This document shows positions 8,743 to 22,700 of a stretch of 64,000 nucleotides of DNA, in pieces. The translations under genes were made by a program, and so were the position numbers. Positions within the stretch are counted from its first letter, which is position 1, and the number at the start of each line of letters is the position of its first letter. The stretch lies in the NCBI RefSeq assembly GCF_015832195.1, contig NC_052018.1:61565666-61629665 (forward strand). The letters run 5' to 3'. Below the pieces are notes generated by a model. The model did no database searches. It was not told the origin of the DNA and saw only the letters and a list, made by a program, of their open reading frames with translations. Origin of the DNA: Motacilla alba alba (taxonomy: Eukaryota; Chordata; Aves; Passeriformes; Motacillidae).

Positions 8743-11700
8743 ATTTGACCTTCAAAATATTTTTGTATCATCCTTATAAAATATTTCAGAATATATTTTT
8801 TTATTTTCATCATTATCTATGCCCCATCAGTGAATATTGCACTGATCTTGGTATAAGACTACAGCTAGCAACAATAATGGAATGAAATGTGGAAGATCCT
8901 AAAGGCAGGAGGCAAGTTTATCCATACTTGTTTTTTTCACCCTGAGTATATTTTCAGTTTAGTTTACAACAATGGCACAGGTCTTTACTCCTGAAGATCA
9001 TTAAAACCAGAGGACATGAAAGTATTAAACACATGGTTCATGTGCACCTGACAGTCTCATGCAACTGTGGGCTTTCAGCTTGGTTTGCTTTGTCATTAAA
9101 GCATTAACAGACATTAAAACATGGGCCAACATTCTGGTCTCTGCTTAAAATGTCAGCAGTGCTCACACAGGCCTGTGGTGCCAGGTGACAGTGAGGCTCT
9201 CCCTACCCTGACTCCAAGCCCTGCCAGCTGCACACAGGGAGTTTTGCTTGATTCCCAGGCTGCCAGACTGGATTAGATGCTTTTAGTCTGTTGCTGGCTG
9301 GATCTTTTTGCACTTTATGATGATACAAAACTGGGGCTCAGACTGAGTTTATAGTCAGGTTAAGCAACTGTTAATTTGAAACAGTTTCTCTCATGTAGTT
9401 GTAGTATTATTAGTTACAGGTCTGAGTTTCAAGCATCTCTGCAGGAAACCAAGCACTCACTTCACCTGGAAGGAGGGGTCTAATTTCTGTAATATCAGGG
9501 ATACTTCTTACCTTTGTTTCACAGCTTTCATTTGGCTTTCAAGTTAAAAAATGGGTGCTTATCTGATGTGCTTTTTCCATGTCAGCACTGAGGTTGAGGT
9601 GCTTTTCTGAGAGGTGCTCAGGTTGGCCAAAGCAGATGGTAGGGCTGTGCTGCCCCACACCACATGAAGTCAGTGAAGTCCACCACAGCAAGGGACATGC
9701 ACAACTGTAGGTAAATGATAAACCCAACAAATAAATGCAGTCTTGTAGAACTACAAATGGCCATGAATACTTACAGTGACTTTGAAGAGTTGTTGCTTCT
9801 GGTCCTAAGATGTTTCAAATTGCCAGTTGAAATGGTATTAGCTTAAATAATCATTAACATTTAATTTTTAATTTTTTTGGACTTGTTGAGTCAACATATA
9901 TAGCATAATTTAAAAAAATCCAGATAGACTGTATCTGAGTTATAAAGACCAGTATGTATTACCTGAAAGAAGAAACAAGACACTCTAGAACCATTTCAAT
10001 TTTTATGTGAAGGAATAAGGATTTGATTAAGCATCCATTCTTTTGCACCCTGTGCAAAAGGGTGTGATGTGTGATTATACTGGTAAATGTTATATGTGAG
10101 ATAATTTCAGAAGCCACTACTTCAAGCTGCTCATTTTCTCTTTCTGTGGATGTAGACATACCTGACTCTGTGGGAACATAGGTATCATGTGTGTAAGGTT
10201 TGTCATATCTTGTGCATGACATTTAAATTATTTCTCTAACTTGAAAAAATATCATACTCTTAGCCAACTGGACTGTACCATAATTTGCATGAAAAATGCT
10301 ATTTTTTCTTTGCCTGTTAAACATCTTTTATTCTTAACTCTAGGATTATTAACACATTAATTTCTCAGGACTTACCCTCATTTTTCCCTTCTAGAAGGCA
10401 TGCAGCACCAAAGCAGGTATATGGTGTAATATTTTGAATGGGTTTTTGATGCAACTGGAAAACATTTGAACTTATCAATACAGACGACTAGGAAAGGCAG
10501 CAGAAATTGACTTCAGGCTTCTTAAAGCAAACTTGCTTCACTGCACATGGTGACGTACCAAATTCTCGTTATTTTTTATTGCATGTACAACACTTTACAG
10601 CTGTTGTTTTTCTGCCAGGTGATATTTAGAATACAAAAATAGTATATACAATTCTATATCTCTGTGTGGATACAATACACTATGGATAGTTTGTAGTTCT
10701 AATTCTGCTACATCTTATAATAATCTTATGTAGTATACTACACAAGATTTTACATAAGTTCCCATAAAGGTAACTCTTTTTGTCCAGTTACATAAATGTG
10801 CTTAATTAGTTTGCTGAACTGTGGGCCACACAATGCATCTAACTGTTGTCAAAATAGTAAGATAATTAAAAATTAACTCAGCATCTCTACCAAGGCTAGA
10901 GTCCTGCAACTAGAAATGGCTTGGAGGGAATACTTTAAAAAAACCCCTCCAACCCCAGAAGGAAAATAGGAAAAGCCTAAGTGATACCTCACCTACACAT
11001 CCTTATTTCTTATGACATAAATTCAGCTTGAAGAAGTCTGAGCCAGAAGTTGTATCCTCATCTTTGTGTTATTACTCTTAAAACAGTAAGGTTGGCACAT
11101 GACTTTCCATCCATGGTCCAGGCCCAGTATAGAGGAATATCTTCTTGCAAAGTCCATTTTTTACTTCATCCTAAGAGTTTAACAAGTTTTAGTTTGCTTG
11201 TGTAACCTGTGTGTACCTTGGCATGGTGGTGGAGCTGCTGTCTTATATAAAATATTTATAGTCTGACCTTACCTTTGTCCGAGTTATTCTGCCTGTGTAG
11301 CAGCTGTTTTTCTGTCTTCAGTATCTTGGCTTCTTTCAGATGTTTCAACATGATTAATGCAACACTGAGATCTATTTAATTGCTCCACTCATTTCCTTTG
11401 AAGTGAAATACTGTTTTTTATACTTCAAAGTCAACATAGTAGACCTTTATATGATTTTGGACACACATTCCTAAATTTGGCAACATCAGCAAAAAAAAGT
11501 TTAATCAGAACTATTCTAGTGTAACTTTTGAGTTTACTCTTCAAATTCTAAAAATAAAAATTAGCATTCTACCAGAATTGCTGACAAACCTAATGCCCTG
11601 ATAATTCCTGTATGATTTAGTGCCAAAGAATACATTTTCACTGCTTCCTTGATGTCAAAGTGGTGTTTCTATATTTATAAAATGATGGACTTTCCAGAAG

Positions 11701-12175
11701 CTTATTTTCTGCAAATGGAATCCTAATGGCTCTTATTGATTCCATTAAAAAAGGAAGGTGCTGCTTCCTTTTCTTTGCTGCAAGCATATAGATGGTTTTT
11801 TAAATTCGGTTATTGCTATTTTGTGGCTTGTACATCATTAAGTTTTTACCAAAGTGTAATGGATCCTAACAGTCATTTAAATCTTACCTTTTTTAAAAAA
11901 GCTTTCCCAATGTCTTTAAAAATAATAGAGTGACAGCTGTTGGAAAGCACTCTTCTGTTACTAGAGGTGTTCTTCATTAAAATAATCCACCTCATTTATG
12001 CAAACCTGGTCTTGTTGTCAATAGCTCTAAAGAGGGATATCTAATTTTAGCCACCAAATTGCCTTCCTGCCTTCAGGCTGACATCTCTAACAACAACCTT
12101 CAATTTTATAAACTAAACACATTCCACAAGAATCTGTCACAGGTTCTGAGGTAAAAATCACATCTACACAGATCT

Positions 12176-12181
12176 TTTATT
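12176..12181 (-). terminator. PHACTR2: Candidate polyadenylation signal AATAAA (proximal)
   Basis: The minus strand reads CAATAAAAGATC, followed within about 15-30 bases by a GT/T-rich element (TGTGTAGATGTGATTTTT). That is the normal layout of a cleavage site. It lies about 1.5 kb after the PHACTR2 stop codon. Confidence 0.5.
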
Positions 12182-13699
12182 GCCAGAAAAAGAAATACTT
12201 ACACTTCATAATTAAAAATGGAACAGGACACATAAAAGACAAAAATAAATTGTAATATGTACACACATTAGAAAGGATAAATAGCAAATATATTGTAATA
12301 CTGCATTAAATGTATGCATATGTGAATTCCAGACCCCACCCCCCCAATGTCGTGTACACTAATTCAAAGGATAAATAAGTGCTAATATAGGACAGAGAAT
12401 TTCTTAGTGTAAACAATGCCACAGGCTTTTTAATAGGCCTCTGGGCCAACTTAGAAAAACCATGTATTGCCTTTCACACTCCATACCACTTAATTTTAAT
12501 AGTACTCTATTCACATGTACAATTTCAAGATAGTATAAAAAATTAGGAATCTAAGAAGCATTCTTCACACTCAGCAAAAACAGGCTGGAGACACTCCAAG
12601 GACCACTAGCTGAAGACATACTGATTCGTCTGGGAGTTCTTCCTCAAAGCAGTGCAAGAGTCCTTAAATGTAAAAAGTTACATTAGTTATCACTGCTCAG
12701 GCCTATTAATAAAGACTTCTGTGCCTAATTTCAATTCTGACTTTGGATTCACACTAGCATGATGTCAAAGTTGTCACCACTGCCTACCATAGATGACAAA
12801 GATAATGATCAATCTGCTTTGAATAGCAAGTGACAGACAGCAAGGAGTGTTTCTAAACACAAAGCATTTCATTGCATTCATAGTGTCACATTATTTGTCC
12901 TTCAAATCCCGTTTATGTATCTCTGAGGATCCAGAGTATGTCAACATTAAAAAACCAAAAAATATATTACTACTTCTGTATGAATGTTCCATGTGTTTTC
13001 CTGAAGCATGTGCACTGGGATTTAAAAAAAGACTGTTGAGTTATACTAGGACTAATTTCTGGCAATTGTATTTACTGGCACCAAAGAAAATGATAGTTCT
13101 TCCTAAAGTACTGATGACACGAGGACTTATGGCTTGCTATCTTTTTAAGACACGCTGCAGCCACTAAAAAAACCTACATGCACAGTTGCTTACACTCCAT
13201 TTCTTTTAAAAAATAATTCTTCCCACTGGCCAAATGCATTGTTGAGCAGTCCCATCCATTCCACTTCGCTCTGTGGACTGACAGACAAAGTCTCTTTTCC
13301 CCCAGCTCTCAGTTCTTTTGCCACCCCCCCTCCCTCGCTGTTACCCTCAGTCCCAGCCCCATGAAGCCTGATGAGATCCTGGCAGCAGGCTCTCCAGCGA
13401 TTGTCTTCAGCACTTCCTGACTCGTGGAGCTCTGACAAAGAAGTCCCCTGGCTTGTCCGTGAGGGCTGGCCACAGAACCGTGGTTTGTCTGGACATGGAC
13501 AAACGCTTCCTGTGGCTTCTCCTCCTAGACTAATCATTTGTCCATTGACAAAGACAAGGGCCACTTTCTTCTTTAGCCTCAGGGTAAGCTGTAGCACACA
13601 CTCATACTCAATCACGTTCCAGTGCAATTTCAGGTCTTCAGGACGCAATGATTTCCCCAAAGAAAATTGTTACTTGAAATATGGGATCTGGTCAAACAG

Positions 13700-13715
13700 T
13701 TAGGGACGATGAAAC
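13700..13715 (-). CDS. PHACTR2: PHACTR2 exon 13, terminal coding part
   Basis: Only 16 coding bases: the last base of a split Arg, then Phe-His-Arg-Pro and TAA. The acceptor is tatcttttcag. The resulting C-terminus TRFHRP is the invariant end of PHACTR proteins, where it helps form the composite PP1 substrate surface. The exon continues as 3' UTR. Confidence 0.95.
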
Positions 13716-16700
13716 CTGAAAAGATAAATTAAAATCTTAGAATTATGTTATTTCAACTGACAATGACACTGACAATGACACTGATCATCATCCCATTCTC
13801 GCAGCTATTTCCGTTTGTCTGTCAGTTATTGCTGATTTTCCTGATCTGTGTTGGTTTAGAGTCAGACCTGTTATTTCCTGCTGTCCATCTCTCTCTGCTT
13901 AGAAAACCAAACAGAGATTTGGTGTGGCTCAAGCACTGGTGTGTCACTGTCTGTCCATTACCTGCCAGTGTGGTCCCTGGCAGAGTCTTGCTAGGGTCAG
14001 CCAGTGCTTTCAGGTACTGCCTGGGCATGGTTGGGGTTAGCACAGGACAGCAGGCAGGCTGGGAAGGAGGGGACATCACCCTGTTTTGAGGTGAGAGGAA
14101 CAGGTTAACTGCATGGATTCAGGCTGTGCCAAGCTTGCTGGCCTCAGGGCCAGAGAAGAGTCTCCAGTCTGTTTGCCAATACAGATTTAGCTACAATTGC
14201 ATCCATTATTTGGAGATGCTGTCAGTAAGTATTATCAGAAAAGCTTTGCTAAACCATAAAAATTAAAATTCTGGGGTTTTTATTCTTGTGTAAAATGAGG
14301 CTAACAAAAATTTTGTATTTTCTTTTAAGTAAACGGCAAATTTTATAGCATTTCAGATGCTTTCTTCTTATTAACAGCAGTGAACAGAGGTACATGAAGA
14401 CCCAAGACCCAAATATACCTCACTTTTTTTTTAGGCTTTTAGGTAGGGCATGTGCATCACTCCAGATTGCCTGTATGATGGCTAGAGAAGTGGGTTACTC
14501 TAAAAGGTGTCACCAACCCTTTCTATAAAAAGTTAGGAACCTACAGCAATTGAAATTCTAAATCATGTTAAATGTAATGAATCCAAGCAAAAGGGTAAGG
14601 AGGGCACCAGTATCAGGTTCTCAGTGTATAGACATATATCTCTGTTTAAATGGCTTTAAAAATTTATCTGTCCATGAAGTAGTAAAAGATGCAGCAGCTT
14701 GAAAAAGTCATAGAAAATGATACATCTACACAATAGATTTACCTAAGTTTTCGTTTGACTAATTTTCTCTTAATGGTTCCACACATTATCCCTGTGAGTT
14801 GATTCGATACAATACAGGGATGCATTTCTCAAATGAAGGAGGTGTGCACAAAGCCTGACATTCACAACTATGCAGCTGATCTGCTAAATGATGGTACAGA
14901 GGATTGCTAAAAGACACAGGGGTTTTGTATTTTGTGGAAAAACAATATACTGGACTATATATAGCATTTTCATTAGAAACACTTCATGAACACCTGCTAA
15001 TATGCTCCTCCCAAACTTGTATTGATTTCTCTCTTTAGAAAATAATTTTCTTGGATTTTGTTATGAAATAACAGAAAGAATCAGTCTAAATTACTAGGAC
15101 TAGAAAACCAGTCAATTGACAGTCATTACAGTAAATGATGAACAATGAAACCGATTGTTCTTTCTTTTCCAAGTTTGATAAAAATTTTTAACATTTCAAA
15201 TATATTGTAAGTACTGATTATAATATTAAATAATCTATATTTAATCTGCAAGAATATAGGAAACCATATACTATAAACTATTTTTGTTTAGTAAGCAGCT
15301 TCCTTGTTGTGTCAGTCTATCACAGAATAGCCTTTGCTAATCAGGTGCCAATGAAAGTGCCTTTTGGTTTGCATTATCTCAGTGATCCTGAAAATAATTA
15401 AAGTATGATAAATTAATTATCTGGCTCAAGACTTCTGTCTATGGTTTTCTTAAATCACTTTTGTTGTATCAATCCAATATTACGTAGCAGAAAACATAAT
15501 TTTAATGAGACGTCCCAGGGAAAATGAGACGTTTTTATTTTTATTTTCAAAATTGCAATTGACTTAAAACATCTGCATGTTATTCTGCTCTTAATTAGCT
15601 TTTTCTAGTGTTACTCTTCTGACTTCTGTGTAGTAACTCCACAATATGACCAGTGAAATGAAAAAGCACGGATAAGGAACAGAAAAAAACTGATTTTCCT
15701 CAGGTTGAAATTCTTTCAGCACCCTATAGAATCATTGCCTGTATTTATCACAATTTGGCTGTGCTTGTTTTTTACTCCATTTTCAAAGGCCCTCCTTGAA
15801 GAAAATAATTCACTTTATTACTGGTTTGTCACTGCAGGTGATTCCTGGTTCAGCTTTCAAGAATCCAGTTGTAATCAGCCTCAACTGTTCTCAAAGGTCA
15901 TGAAAAAATATCCAATTCTTTTTGTATGAATCATGCCTGTCTGTACTTAGGCTTCAATATTGCAAAGCAACTCAAGAAACACAGCAATGTAAGCAGGTTG
16001 GTTTCTATACCTGCTATTTTCATTCTCTCCCTTGGGATGCTCTTTTTTTAAAAAGTAGTATTTTTATACATTCTGAAAAAGGTACTAAAGAGAAAATAGT
16101 ACTACCTAAAGAGAAAATGACATCAGAAGCCAAATGAAAAGACACATCTCCATGTTTGAAAAATACATTTTCTAGTGGTCAGAATGCAATACTACATTAA
16201 AGCCCTGCATCCTGGTTCATCTTCTGGCTCAAGTTTGCTGTCTGTGAAACTGGTTTGAATTTTAAAAAATGAATTTGTTTATCTTGTATCTACACTGAAG
16301 TGATAAGTTATTATTTTTAAAAACTGCATGTTTTGGTGAGAAAGAAATCACTGAAGTTGTGAAATCAAATAGTGAAGTAGCAGATACATGAAAGAACCAT
16401 AATGAATTTTCCTTGTGATGCATTCTTTAATTCTACTAGCTCAGATCCTGAGTTTGGTTGAATCAGTAGCAGGAAACAGAAGGGACCCAGTCTTAGACAA
16501 CTGGTTTTGTTCGACTTAATTTTCTGTGGAAGCAAAGACATTAATACTATGTACACATACATAGTTGGCCAGCCCTAACATCAAGTTTTGATTGCTGGTG
16601 GCAATTTTCAGCCTTTGTAACTTCCAAGAAAAATGAACACATGCCATGAAGATTTCAGAAAGTGTGTCCCTCCCCCTAGGAATAATTCTGCCAGTCTGAA

Positions 16701-19700
16701 AGCCTGCTAAAATACTGTGGACACTTCAGAGCTCCTTAAAATAACAATGCTTCAGACAACATCTTGGTGTTATCCAAAGCAGAGAACAAAACAAATCCAC
16801 TTTAATACATTAGAAGTGGCAACAAGGGAATCTATCTTGTTCCCCAGAAACTGCTGCTAGGAGCCTAAATGACCCTTAGAAAGTTTGCCAAGATGCTGGT
16901 GAGCTTTCCTGAAGTTCAAAACATCAACTAATTTTCACTTAGGAAATGCATCTACACAAATGTATACTTTAACGATCAAGGGAGTGCTGCCAGAGAAGGA
17001 AACTCCTTTTATTTTGTGTGCTTGAAGATTACTAACTTCATCTGTAAGAACTGACAGGTTCTTGCACAAGATTATTTTTCACTGGGAATTCCAACAGAAT
17101 CAGTGGTGGGATTCAAGGGGACTCATTATAGAATCCACACAAATCATGACACAACTGCAGAGAACTTGCAGAAAAGCAGAGGCTTGCTCTCATACTCATT
17201 TCTCACACACAAGAAGAGGGATTCACCCACCTGGTAAATTGCCGACTTTCCTCGTGTACTTCCATTTCTGTGCTTTTGAACTCATTCAGTTCTTTCCTTA
17301 TTGCTGCCTAATAAACAATAATGATATATTCAACCGTAAGAAATACGAATTTTCAGGAAAATAGAGTCTGAAAGAAATGTGGCCCTACTATTGCAGGTGC
17401 CTTACAGTTCCCATTTCAATTTTCCCTTACTGTAATCCACAGCTCTAACACATTTCTGATCATCAACATGAATGACTTTTCAATTACAGCTGTTCAAAGT
17501 ACTCATCCACTACAAAGAAATGAAAAGCATCAAGCACCAAAAGTAAATCAAGAAACACCAAATCAGCTGCAATGGGTGAACAAAGCCCTCACTGAAACAG
17601 AGCACTTCTACTGACAAAAATGGGCAAGGGGTTGGATTACCCTGACAATCACTTGCTGAGGAGGCAGACAGGAGGGGATTCTACCTCCAGGCACAGCCTG
17701 AGAGCTGGTGAGTCACTCTGCCAGCACAGGCACTGGGTGCACAGCAGGGTCCTTGTATCTCCCCTCTGGAGACAGGACTTTAGGAATGCAAGATGAACAG
17801 CCTTTTTTTTAAGTGGAATTAGTCACTTGGTTTGATTAGTTTTATGTAAAATAACAAGAATTACTTGGACATTTCAGGCTTGGATTTTTAGTTGGCAGAT
17901 ACTAAACAACAGCAGAAATTCAGTACAGTTTGTAAATGCCTTGTTGCTTATGTTACAGAGACTGATAAGCAATTTTCTTCATCAAGTAAGTACAGTTTAC
18001 TTCATCAAATAAATACAGTTTCTGAAATATTCTAATATATACTACAAGAGGTTTTGTTTCTATGCCACACACCTTCCTACCTTCACTGTTAAAGGAAATG
18101 ACAATTTATTCTTACTCATTCTTTTCTTTCACCACTTTAAATAAACACAGTATAATTCATTAATCCCTAAAGAAACATCATCTAGTGTCCATGCCTTTCA
18201 GTGCAGAACAGACAAGCAGCATGATAAAATTATGGCATCAGCAGGCTCCAGTCTTAAAAATGATAAACTTTGCTTTTAGCAGGGGTGGTCATGTTTAGCC
18301 ACAACAGCATGCCTACATGAGGCTGCTGCAGAGCTAGTGAAGAGACAGTGATTTCTGAGCCCCAAACCAGCAACAAGACAGCAGAGCTCCAGCTCTGTAA
18401 TACAGCTGCAGCACAATTTTCTGCTCTTACTGGAATTAGAATAAAGATTTCTCTGGGAAAAAAAAGGACAAGGGAGTTTCCAGGTAACCCCAAGTCTGCT
18501 TTTCTGCTAAGGTCAACAAACTTGGGGCTGACAGGATCAGCCTTGGGCACCTGTTAATTACAAAATGAATTGAGACTAAAAACTTCTGCCCTGAAGTAGG
18601 TATGAAACTCCATTGTTTTTTTCTAGTGCAGTTCACCCTGGTTGAACCTCTGTCAAAGTGGAGGTGCTGTGTCCTCTATCCTCCCACAGACTATGGGAGG
18701 ACTAGACAGGGCTCAGCATCTCCCATAACCAACATCTACAAACACTTCTGACTACATTTTTAACTATTTCACCTTGACCTGAAAAAACTGTCAGATGAGC
18801 TGTCAATTTTTAAATATTAACATTAAAATACAAGCTGAAATAAAATCAGTGCTTCACTACCCTTACCTAAAATAGAGTGGGTTCTTGCACACACCACTTT
18901 TCATGTCAAGAACATCTCACAGGAGTTCCATAAAGTCTATAGGTCTTGGCTCAGACCCAGTGTTTTAAACCCAGCACTTTGGGCTACCTGAATCTTACAG
19001 CTCTCCTTTCATTAAGTAGTATAGGAGGGAAATGGAAGAGTACCTTATGGTAATCTTTGACTAATATTTTTTTTAAAATGAGAATCACAGGATCATTTGT
19101 CTCATCCTTTGTAGTCAGGCAGCAGGGCTGCATTAACTGTAGGATGTTAGGGGCAAACTTCCCAAGAAGGTGTGCTGCATGCACATGGTCATTCCCTGCA
19201 CTGGTCATCATGACCGAGAACTTTGAGGAAGATGGAGCAGCTTCTACCTTTTATTCACTCAAATGTGTGGCAAAAGCAACTCCTGGTAGCAGTGCTACAG
19301 ATTCTGCCTGCAAACCCCTGCATGAATTTCTTCAGATCAGGGCCACCTTTGGTAAACTTTTATCTGTCTTAGCGAGGTTTTAAAAAATAGAAACCAAAAA
19401 TTAGAAATTCTGGTCCAAACTGTCAAAATGGAGGTGTAAATATACTCATAATAGGCACTTGAGCAGGTTTTCTTAGGCAATAGATGCACAGTAGCACCAT
19501 GACAATCTTGCTGTCACCAGCAGATGTCATTCGTGATGCTGGCAATCAAGAGAATGTAAACCAGAGGAAAGCTCCCCAAAAATGACAGATGAAAGCATTT
19601 TCTTATAATCTACATTTGTGCCTTGCCTTGTCTGCAGGAGTTAACCTGGCCCAAGGCTTGTCAGCACGACGGTCGTAATCCGGAGATTCCGTGACCTCCA

Positions 19701-22700
19701 CGTACTCGTTAAATCGAAGGATTCTTCTTGCTTGAAGTTCAGCCACTGTAGGCCTGAGACTGAGCTGCAAGTGGGAGGCAGAAAATAGTATGCTTAATAA
19801 GATGAAATGAAATAAAAGAGGAGGGTATGATGTAATCTCAAGAGAACTTTAATGGTATTTCTAAATAGGGTCACTTTCAGGTGTCTAAAAAAAGGCACCA
19901 TCCTGGGAGTGTTGCGCAGGAATGGGGAGGCAGCCTAACCTGATTTCTTCAATTATAAAAATAGTCTTTGTTGGGCAGGTCACAGAGAATCATGACAGTT
20001 ATCCCTGGAATGTTAATTGTGACTTTGCAACTGACACTACCTCACTAGGCCATCTGCATTAATGGTTATACCGTGTTAAAAATCTAATACCAAAAATACG
20101 TGACATTTGGAAGTATCTGCCTAACAAAAAAACCCTGGTTTTGACCATCTAGGGGTCATTATTATGCCAAATTGTTTCAGTCACTTCAAACAATATTCAC
20201 TTTAATTAACTAAGGATGATCATATTAAGGAAACTGTATTTTTGCAGAGACAGGCAGACCAGGGATCCTTATGAAAACTCCTCCCATCCTCTCCTAGAAC
20301 AGACCTGTAACTGCTCCATTTCCAGGGACAATGAGCATGATCCCACCTGCAGAAGCTAAGACCACTGACGTGGTTAGAAAAGCACTGAAGGGATATCATA
20401 GGGGTCACATTGTTTTGCTGCCCTCTAGGGAAGAGTGAATCTACAGGTGTGGCTGCTCTTGATCATATGTGACGGGGTGGTCCTGCTACAGAGGAAAACT
20501 GTCACTTACGTCCCCTGCTTAGAAACAGCAATATGGCCAGACTTGGTATGCTTTTCCAGGTGAGGGGAACGGGACAGGATGGGGTTTCCCCCAACACGGG
20601 CTTGGTTTGTACTGCTTTTTAAGCAGATTTCTAATCTGGGAAAATAACTGATGGACATTTGCAGCAATGTCTATACACTGATTTTTAGATTCTTACGAAA
20701 CGTAATTCTATGTACAAATTATACAATACAAAAAAGCACATCATCACCTTTCTACTGAGTCTACGTTTTATTTCTCTTTTGGCTTCCTGTTCCTCTTCTT
20801 CATTCTTCTCTGTTTTCAGAAGAGATAAAAAGGAGTGAATATTTAAGTATTATAACTGCACATACTGTATTTTTCTTGGTTGAAAGCTTCAGAACTCCAA
20901 GTCCTGGCTCATGTTTCCACATATTTCTGGATGATGCCGCATGTGTTGTCTGCTTTTTGGCTTTTGTATGCTCTCATTCTTTTCCCTATCCGCATTTCCC
21001 CTGATTCTGCAGACATCTCAAGTCAACTGTGGGTCACGAGCACAGCAAAGAGAAGGTGCCTGTCATTTCCTTTCCATGTATCAGCAAGCAAGTACCCTGA
21101 AAGAGTTGCCTGATATTTCAATTACTTATTTTAGCATTACAATCACTGTTGCTTTTACTTCCAACATTGATTTTAAAATAAGAGTCTAATTTATAAATGC
21201 CAAGTGAAAATTTTGCTGAGTATTTGAATTACCTAAGTTTCTTCTACTGCTACAGACATGAATCAATGACATTTGTTTCACTGTCATTTGATAGCAAATT
21301 TGTTTTATTACATAATTTTTTTTCTGGTTTTATAATGGGGGAATATGATCCAACACTCAAGCCCTCTTGGTTAAGGGCCACTGGCTGGACCAAATGAACC
21401 AGTGCAGCAGAAAATGATGTCCAATTTTTACACTGTATTAGGGCATATGAATGAAACAATTTCCTTTTAACAAATTTCTGTTCTAACCAAACTTGATTTC
21501 TTAACTGCTAGTGAAAAGCACACTTAGAAAGACATGTTCATGTGGGCTCAGCATATTTTTAAATTGATGTATGGTTCGAAGGACAGGATTTAACCTTTCA
21601 GTCCCACTCTGATGGTTATATGCAAAGTTTTGTGGCTGAAATATCCCACCTAGAGAAATACATGAAATTCTGATCCTGTTTTATTCATGGTTGGGAATTA
21701 CAGACTCTGCATTACAGTTCAAGGCTAACTATAAATTTAAAGAAATTCATTTGTTCTGGATACAGCCAACCTGTATAGATGAAAAGGGAGTTTTAAAACC
21801 TGGTATAGTTGTATTTGCCCTGTTTCCTATGGCCAGCCTGCTGTGTTAGTAGAGGTGACCTGGCTTGAGGAGAATTTCTGTGTAATGACTTTCACACTGG
21901 AGAAAATGCTATGACAGGACACCTCATGGTACTTGCAGATATCCTTTGCTTACTCAAATGCTTTCATAGAAGAAGAATATCAGGGAAAGAAGGAGAGAAC
22001 AAATTTTAAAAATAAAAAAGTAAGAAGGGAAAAGGTAGGAAAAAGGCAATGCTTGCCCATGATCTGCTCTGTGAGAAGACTCCAACACCAACATCAGGTT
22101 TCCAAGAGCAAGGTGCAATCGCACAGGCTTGCTGCCAGGATTAGGTTGGATTTCAGGTTGATGGTGATGTTACTGAGATACTGAAATATGGATGTAATTT
22201 ATGGTTTATTAATTGCTTTTATGTTAAATGGAAAAGAAATGGATAGCCTGTTTCCATAGAGGAACTGTAAATGGACTCAAACTGAAGAATAACTGTAACT
22301 GGAGAGTTATAGAATAATCTACATTTAAATTTTTTTAATTAATGTATCTATCAATAAATAAATTTGGTATATTTAAGGACTTATAACTTAAAAGGATAAC
22401 TAATCTCATAATATCCTCACCTAAAAAAAGTCAAAAGGTCTCTAGCTATTTTGGGACAGATAAATCATCTGTAGGCTTTTGTTTAAACATCCTGTTTTTG
22501 CAATCAATAGGCACAGTAGCTGAGGTAATTAAACACAAACTATTACTCTGGGGTTCCATTCACTTGGGAATCATGTAACATAAAACATTCTGTCCCCTCA
22601 TGAATGGAATTGCTTAAGTCCTACCTCGGACAATCTCCAGTAGCAGACATAACAGGAAAAAGACAACTGAATGTACACATCACTGTACTGCCCTTTCCTT

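Larger units (their letters stand above)
8150..13699 (-). other. PHACTR2: PHACTR2 3' UTR (extent uncertain)
   Basis: Directly follows the PHACTR2 stop at 13700-13702. The sequence is AT-rich and without spliced coding exons, as expected of a 3' UTR. The minimal UTR would end after the AATAAA at 12176-12181. As I recall, mammalian PHACTR2 has a UTR of several kilobases, so use of signals near 8493 or 8215 is plausible. The first 500 bases are more GC-rich and contain a 156-codon open frame (see findings). The extent is inferred. Confidence 0.5.
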
